NCBI GenBank assembly: GCA_045578665.1
Contig: JAZNKR010000124.1
Location: forward strand, 1 to 7,724
Reading direction: 5' to 3'
Length of the DNA stretch: 7,724 nucleotides
Source of the DNA: HGM04593 sp045578665
GTDB taxonomy: Bacteria > Bacteroidota > Bacteroidia > Bacteroidales > Bacteroidaceae
Positions 5,774-7,724 of the stretch are shown here, in pieces. The notes under the pieces were generated by a model. That model was not told where the DNA came from. It saw only the letters and a program-made list of their open reading frames with translations, and did not search any database. Position 1 is the stretch's first letter. Each line of letters starts with the position of its first letter. Made by a program: the position numbers and the translations under genes.

Positions 5774-7021
5774 ATGATACCCGATATAAAGTTAAAAGAA
5801 CAAGAGAGCGTCCTGCGCTTCGCATGCGAACCGCTTGACGAAGTGCGCATAGGATACATAGGACTCGGAGTAAGAGCAAAACGCGCACTCGAACGCATGA
5901 TGAACATCGAAGGCGCCAGAGTAACTGCACTGTGCGACTTTGTGCAGGAGAACATTGAGATAGCCAACGACATAGTACATCGCTACGGCGGCAAGACCCC
6001 GCTGGCATTTTCCGGCGGATACGGATGGCGCTCGCTGTGCGAGTCGGAAGAGGTGGACCTCGTCTACATCTGCACCGACTGGATGAGCCATGCCGAAATT
6101 GCATTCTATGCCATGGAATGTGGCAAGCATGTAGCAGTGGAGGTACCCGCAGCCATGAGCATCTCCGACTGCTGGCGCCTGGTCGATGCAGCAGAAAAAT
6201 ACCGCCGTCACTGCATCATGCTCGAAAACTGCTGCTATGACGACTTTGAACTTGCCACGCTCAACATGATAAAGGAGGGTGTGCTCGGCGAAATAGTACA
6301 TGCCGAAGGCTCATACATACACGACCTCAGAAAACGCATATCCACCAACGACAGCGGCGGTCGTCTGTGGACAAACTGGCAGGTTGAATACATGAACCGC
6401 CACGTAGGCAACCCCTACCCTACGCACGGACTCGGTCCCATTGCACTCGCCTTGGGCATACACCGTGGCGACAGAATGAAGAGCCTCGTATCACTGTCGA
6501 GCCACAGCGTCTCCTCGAACAGCGTCAGCGGTGTGGAATTCAGCGGCACAATGAATTCGGCGCTCATCACCACCGAAAAGAACAAGACCATACTCATACA
6601 GTGCTGCATGACACTGCCCCGCCCCTACAGCCGCTCATATATGATAAGCGGCACAAAAGGCTATGTGCAGAAATATCCCGTACACAGCATGTCCTTTGCC
6701 CCCGACAGCGACAACATTTTCATTGGCGAGCAATGCGACTCCATCATTGGCAGACACCGCCATACCTTTGTAGAGAAGTATGCCAAACGTGGCAAAGAGT
6801 TGTGCGGCAAACGATGGATAGACTTTGCTATGGACGAGCGTCTGATATACTGCCTGCGCAACGGACTGCCCCTCGACATGGATGTGTACGACGCTGCCGA
6901 ATGGTCATCACTGGTGGAGCTTACCGAGCAGTCGGCACTCGCCGGAGGTGCCCCTGTTGAGATTCCCGACTTCACACGCGGAAGATGGGATGTGCTCAAG
7001 AGTGTTGAATTTGCGGAGTAA
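5774..7021 (+). CDS. Gfo/Idh/MocA-fold protein of the GH109 type
   Basis: This 415-aa protein resembles family GH109 NAD-dependent glycosidases (characterised members are alpha-N-acetylgalactosaminidases), a branch of the Gfo/Idh/MocA oxidoreductases. The N-terminal Rossmann fold has VRIGYIGLGVR at 24-34 with Gly27, Gly30 and Gly32. It is followed by VDLVYICTDWMSHAEIA and GKHVAVEVPAA at 117-127; EVPAA replaces the EKP of ordinary dehydrogenases, as in GH109. MLENCCYDDFEL (149-160), GEIVHAEGSYIHDLR (172-186), H210-VGN-P-YPTHGLGP to residue 222 (Tyr215, His218) and IHRGDRM (229-235) are GH109-like blocks; the histidines and Tyr are the likely catalytic group. GTKGYVQKYP lies at 293-302. Many relatives carry a Tat or lipoprotein signal, but none is seen here: the first 23 residues are polar, so a cytoplasmic location is inferred. 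A non-glycosidase dehydrogenase role remains possible. It is the last gene of the pyr-led run. Confidence 0.85.
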   Translation: MIPDIKLKEQESVLRFACEPLDEVRIGYIGLGVRAKRALERMMNIEGARVTALCDFVQENIEIANDIVHRYGGKTPLAFSGGYGWRSLCESEEVDLVYICTDWMSHAEIAFYAMECGKHVAVEVPAAMSISDCWRLVDAAEKYRRHCIMLENCCYDDFELATLNMIKEGVLGEIVHAEGSYIHDLRKRISTNDSGGRLWTNWQVEYMNRHVGNPYPTHGLGPIALALGIHRGDRMKSLVSLSSHSVSSNSVSGVEFSGTMNSALITTEKNKTILIQCCMTLPRPYSRSYMISGTKGYVQKYPVHSMSFAPDSDNIFIGEQCDSIIGRHRHTFVEKYAKRGKELCGKRWIDFAMDERLIYCLRNGLPLDMDVYDAAEWSSLVELTEQSALAGGAPVEIPDFTRGRWDVLKSVEFAE

Positions 7022-7038
7022 ACAACGCGAATATTAAT

Positions 7039-7090
7039 AAGGTGGGAGATAAGCACTGATTTATGTGTTTGTCTCCTACTTTGTGTTTAG
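7039..7090 (+). terminator. Probable terminator of the pyr-led operon
   Basis: Bases 7039-7056 and 7065-7082 form an 18-bp stem with an 8-nt loop, starting 17 nt after the last stop codon. Four of the pairs are G-U in the + strand RNA and would be A-C mismatches in minus RNA, so the structure is built for + strand transcripts. The downstream T-run is weak (TTTGTGTTT, overlapping the stem base), so it may also act as an mRNA 3' end stabiliser. Confidence 0.7.
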
Positions 7091-7180
7091 CGGTCCCATA
7101 CGCCAGCATACAATTCGGCTGCTTTGAATTTTCTCTTCTTACAATGAGTGGCAAATTTAAGGTATTATCATTAATCGGTG

Positions 7181-7202
7181 TCTCGCCAAAAGTTTGGCGA
7201 GA
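7181..7202. repeat. 22-bp perfect palindrome TCTCGCCAAA-AG-TTTGGCGAGA
   Basis: Two 10-bp arms (7181-7190 and 7193-7202) are exact reverse complements with only 2 bp between them. The core TCTCGCCAA recurs in the tandem array at 7257-7292. In addition, 7194-7207 is a 14-bp inverted match to 7253-7266. It could be a protein-binding site (operator, recombinase or replication site) or the stem of an RNA hairpin; the sequence does not decide between these. Confidence 0.75.
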
Positions 7203-7256
7203 TGAAAAACGGCTAGCACTTAAACACACATAACAGACTGATATTCTATCTGTTTC

Positions 7257-7292
7257 ATCTCGCCAACAATCTCGCCAACAATCTCGCCAACA
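7257..7292. repeat. Tandem repeat, 3 perfect copies of ATCTCGCCAACA
   Basis: The 12-bp unit occurs head to tail at 7257-7268, 7269-7280 and 7281-7292 with no differences. The spacing is close to one helical turn. Together with the two arms of the palindrome at 7181-7202, the core CTCGCCAA occurs five times within 112 bp, four in one orientation and one inverted. This arrangement resembles binding-site arrays (iteron- or attachment-like), but no replication or integrase gene is visible in the window. Confidence 0.85.
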
Positions 7293-7432
7293 GAATCATT
7301 TACCGGACTATAATTAAACGTTCACTCAAATATCAATTATCCTTGCAACAGAATTTACCATAGCAACAATGGGGATAACTAATGCTTTAAGTTCAATCTA
7401 CATGTAAATAGTCGTCCCTTAAAAATTCATTT

Positions 7433-7474
7433 TCAGAGAAATTCTATCAGTAATTAGGATTTCTCTGATTTTTT
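7433..7474 (+). terminator. Orphan intrinsic terminator, + strand
   Basis: TCAGAGAAATTCTA (7433-7446) pairs with 7455-7468 over 14 bp (one G-U), with an 8-nt loop, and is followed directly by six T at 7469-7474. This is a textbook + strand terminator, yet no + strand gene lies between it and the earlier hairpin at 7039-7082. It may end an unrecognised small RNA or be left over from a deleted gene. Confidence 0.75.
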
Positions 7475-7485
7475 GCATGAGTAAT

Positions 7486-7519
7486 GAGGCCGGGTCAAAA
7501 GTAATTTTGGCTCGGTCTC
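7486..7519 (+). other. 15-bp GTAA-loop hairpin
   Basis: GAGGCCGGGTCAAAA (7486-7500) pairs with 7505-7519 around the tetraloop GTAA. Three pairs are G-U in + RNA and would be A-C mismatches in minus RNA, so it is better formed in + transcripts. It lies 15 nt before the stop of the minus-strand Fic-like gene, so a weaker role as that gene's terminator is possible; no T-run follows on either side. Confidence 0.55.
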
Positions 7520-7534
7520 TCAATAATTATATGA

Positions 7535-7724
7535 CTAACAATACTCTTTAAGTAGGTAGTTAGTACTTCTACCACCTTCGTCAGCTGCAACCAATATGCC
7601 CTTATATACAAGGTCTGAGATGTCACGCAATGCAGTTGCTTGTGATGTTTTGGTTATCTTCGACCATTTAGAAGTTGTAAGCTTTCCTTCAAAGCCATCC
7701 CAAAGCATATTTATTACCTTCACT
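7535..7724 (-). CDS. Fic-family protein, C-terminal fragment
   Basis: The gene enters from the right edge and ends at TAG (7535-7537 on the minus strand). About 62 C-terminal residues are visible, and the frame is open to the window edge. The text MLWDGFEGKLTTSKWSKIT, TSQATALRDISDLVYKGIL and GGRSTNYLL matches the winged-helix tail found after the Fic domain in many Bacteroidetes Fic proteins (pattern DGFEGKLTSSKWAKI, TALRDI..L...GIL, GGRSTNY). Fic domains usually AMPylate proteins using an HPFxxGNG motif, but that domain lies outside the window, so catalytic competence cannot be judged. It is convergent with the pyr-led operon and sits in AT-rich sequence, consistent with an accessory gene such as a toxin- or defence-type Fic. 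Confidence 0.8.
   Translation of the reverse strand, partial: VKVINMLWDGFEGKLTTSKWSKITKTSQATALRDISDLVYKGILVAADEGGRSTNYLLKEYC

Larger units (their letters stand above)
7083..7534. other. AT-rich intergenic region without a supported gene
   Basis: About 450 bases lie between the operon hairpin and the Fic-like gene. They contain a palindrome at 7181-7202, a 3 x 12 bp tandem repeat at 7257-7292, an intrinsic terminator at 7433-7474 and a hairpin at 7486-7519. The stretch 7293-7432 shows no recognisable gene, promoter or repeat. A 29-codon + ORF (7144-7233) exists but has no recognisable features and overlaps the palindrome, so it is not called. The base composition is visibly richer in A/T than in the operon to the left. 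Confidence 0.7.

Noticed and set aside
6996..7229. 77-codon minus-strand ORF
   Set aside because: It overlaps the end of the GH109 gene, the operon hairpin and the palindrome, and its composition shows no domain, signal or family pattern.
7144..7233. 29-codon + ORF starting MSGKFKVLSLIG
   Set aside because: It is short, resembles nothing I recognise, has no ribosome-binding or promoter signal, and its middle is the 22-bp palindrome; likely chance.
7257..7292. CRISPR array
   Set aside because: The units are 12 bp with no spacers between them and no cas genes nearby, so this is a tandem repeat.

Overview
The window looks like a chromosomal segment from a Bacteroidales bacterium (Bacteroides/Prevotella-like). 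The evidence is a TAnnTTTG-type -7 promoter element, an OprO/OprP-type porin, a BspA-like leucine-rich-repeat lipoprotein, a paired pyrB-pyrI aspartate transcarbamoylase, a GH109-type protein, and little visible Shine-Dalgarno sequence. The genus cannot be fixed from this sequence alone.

Layout. (1) Bases 1-137 hold the 3' end of an RluA-family pseudouridine synthase. It is followed by a porin (329-1501) and an LRR lipoprotein (1506-2672) on the same strand, and the unit is closed by a strong intrinsic terminator (2685-2721). (2) A perfect -7 element (2805-2812) and a leader hairpin (2827-2869) precede a tight run of five + strand genes: pyrB, pyrI, a flavin reductase-like gene, a small outer-membrane beta-barrel gene and a GH109/Gfo-Idh-MocA gene. 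The run ends at 7021 and is followed by an 18-bp hairpin (7039-7082). (3) From 7083 the sequence becomes AT-rich and gene-poor. It carries a palindrome, a perfect 3 x 12 bp tandem repeat, an orphan intrinsic terminator and another hairpin. The C-terminal end of a Fic-family protein enters from the right edge on the minus strand.

The most interesting content is a pair of short non-coding elements, 124-312 (189 bp) and 4874-5061 (188 bp). Each has perfect terminal inverted repeats of the form GGG(A/T)GGTTCTATAAATTA, and each is flanked by its own 4-bp target duplication (TTCA and TAAA, both TNNA). They are therefore MITE-like. Removing each element with one target copy restores a compact operon junction: 4 nt between the synthase stop and the porin start, and 6 nt between the flavin reductase stop and the barrel gene start. 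Beyond the terminal repeats, both copies fold over most of their length into one long hairpin. The arms differ between copies, yet pairing is kept by compensatory changes. A 33-nt block near the right end is nearly invariant (31/33). This suggests a mobile element under selection for structure, possibly an RNA, and it is the best candidate here for something undescribed.

Gene logic. PyrB and PyrI form the committed, allosterically regulated step of pyrimidine synthesis. The flavin reductase, barrel and GH109 genes are probably cotranscribed with them, but no shared pathway is evident. The porin and LRR lipoprotein form a probable outer-membrane pair.
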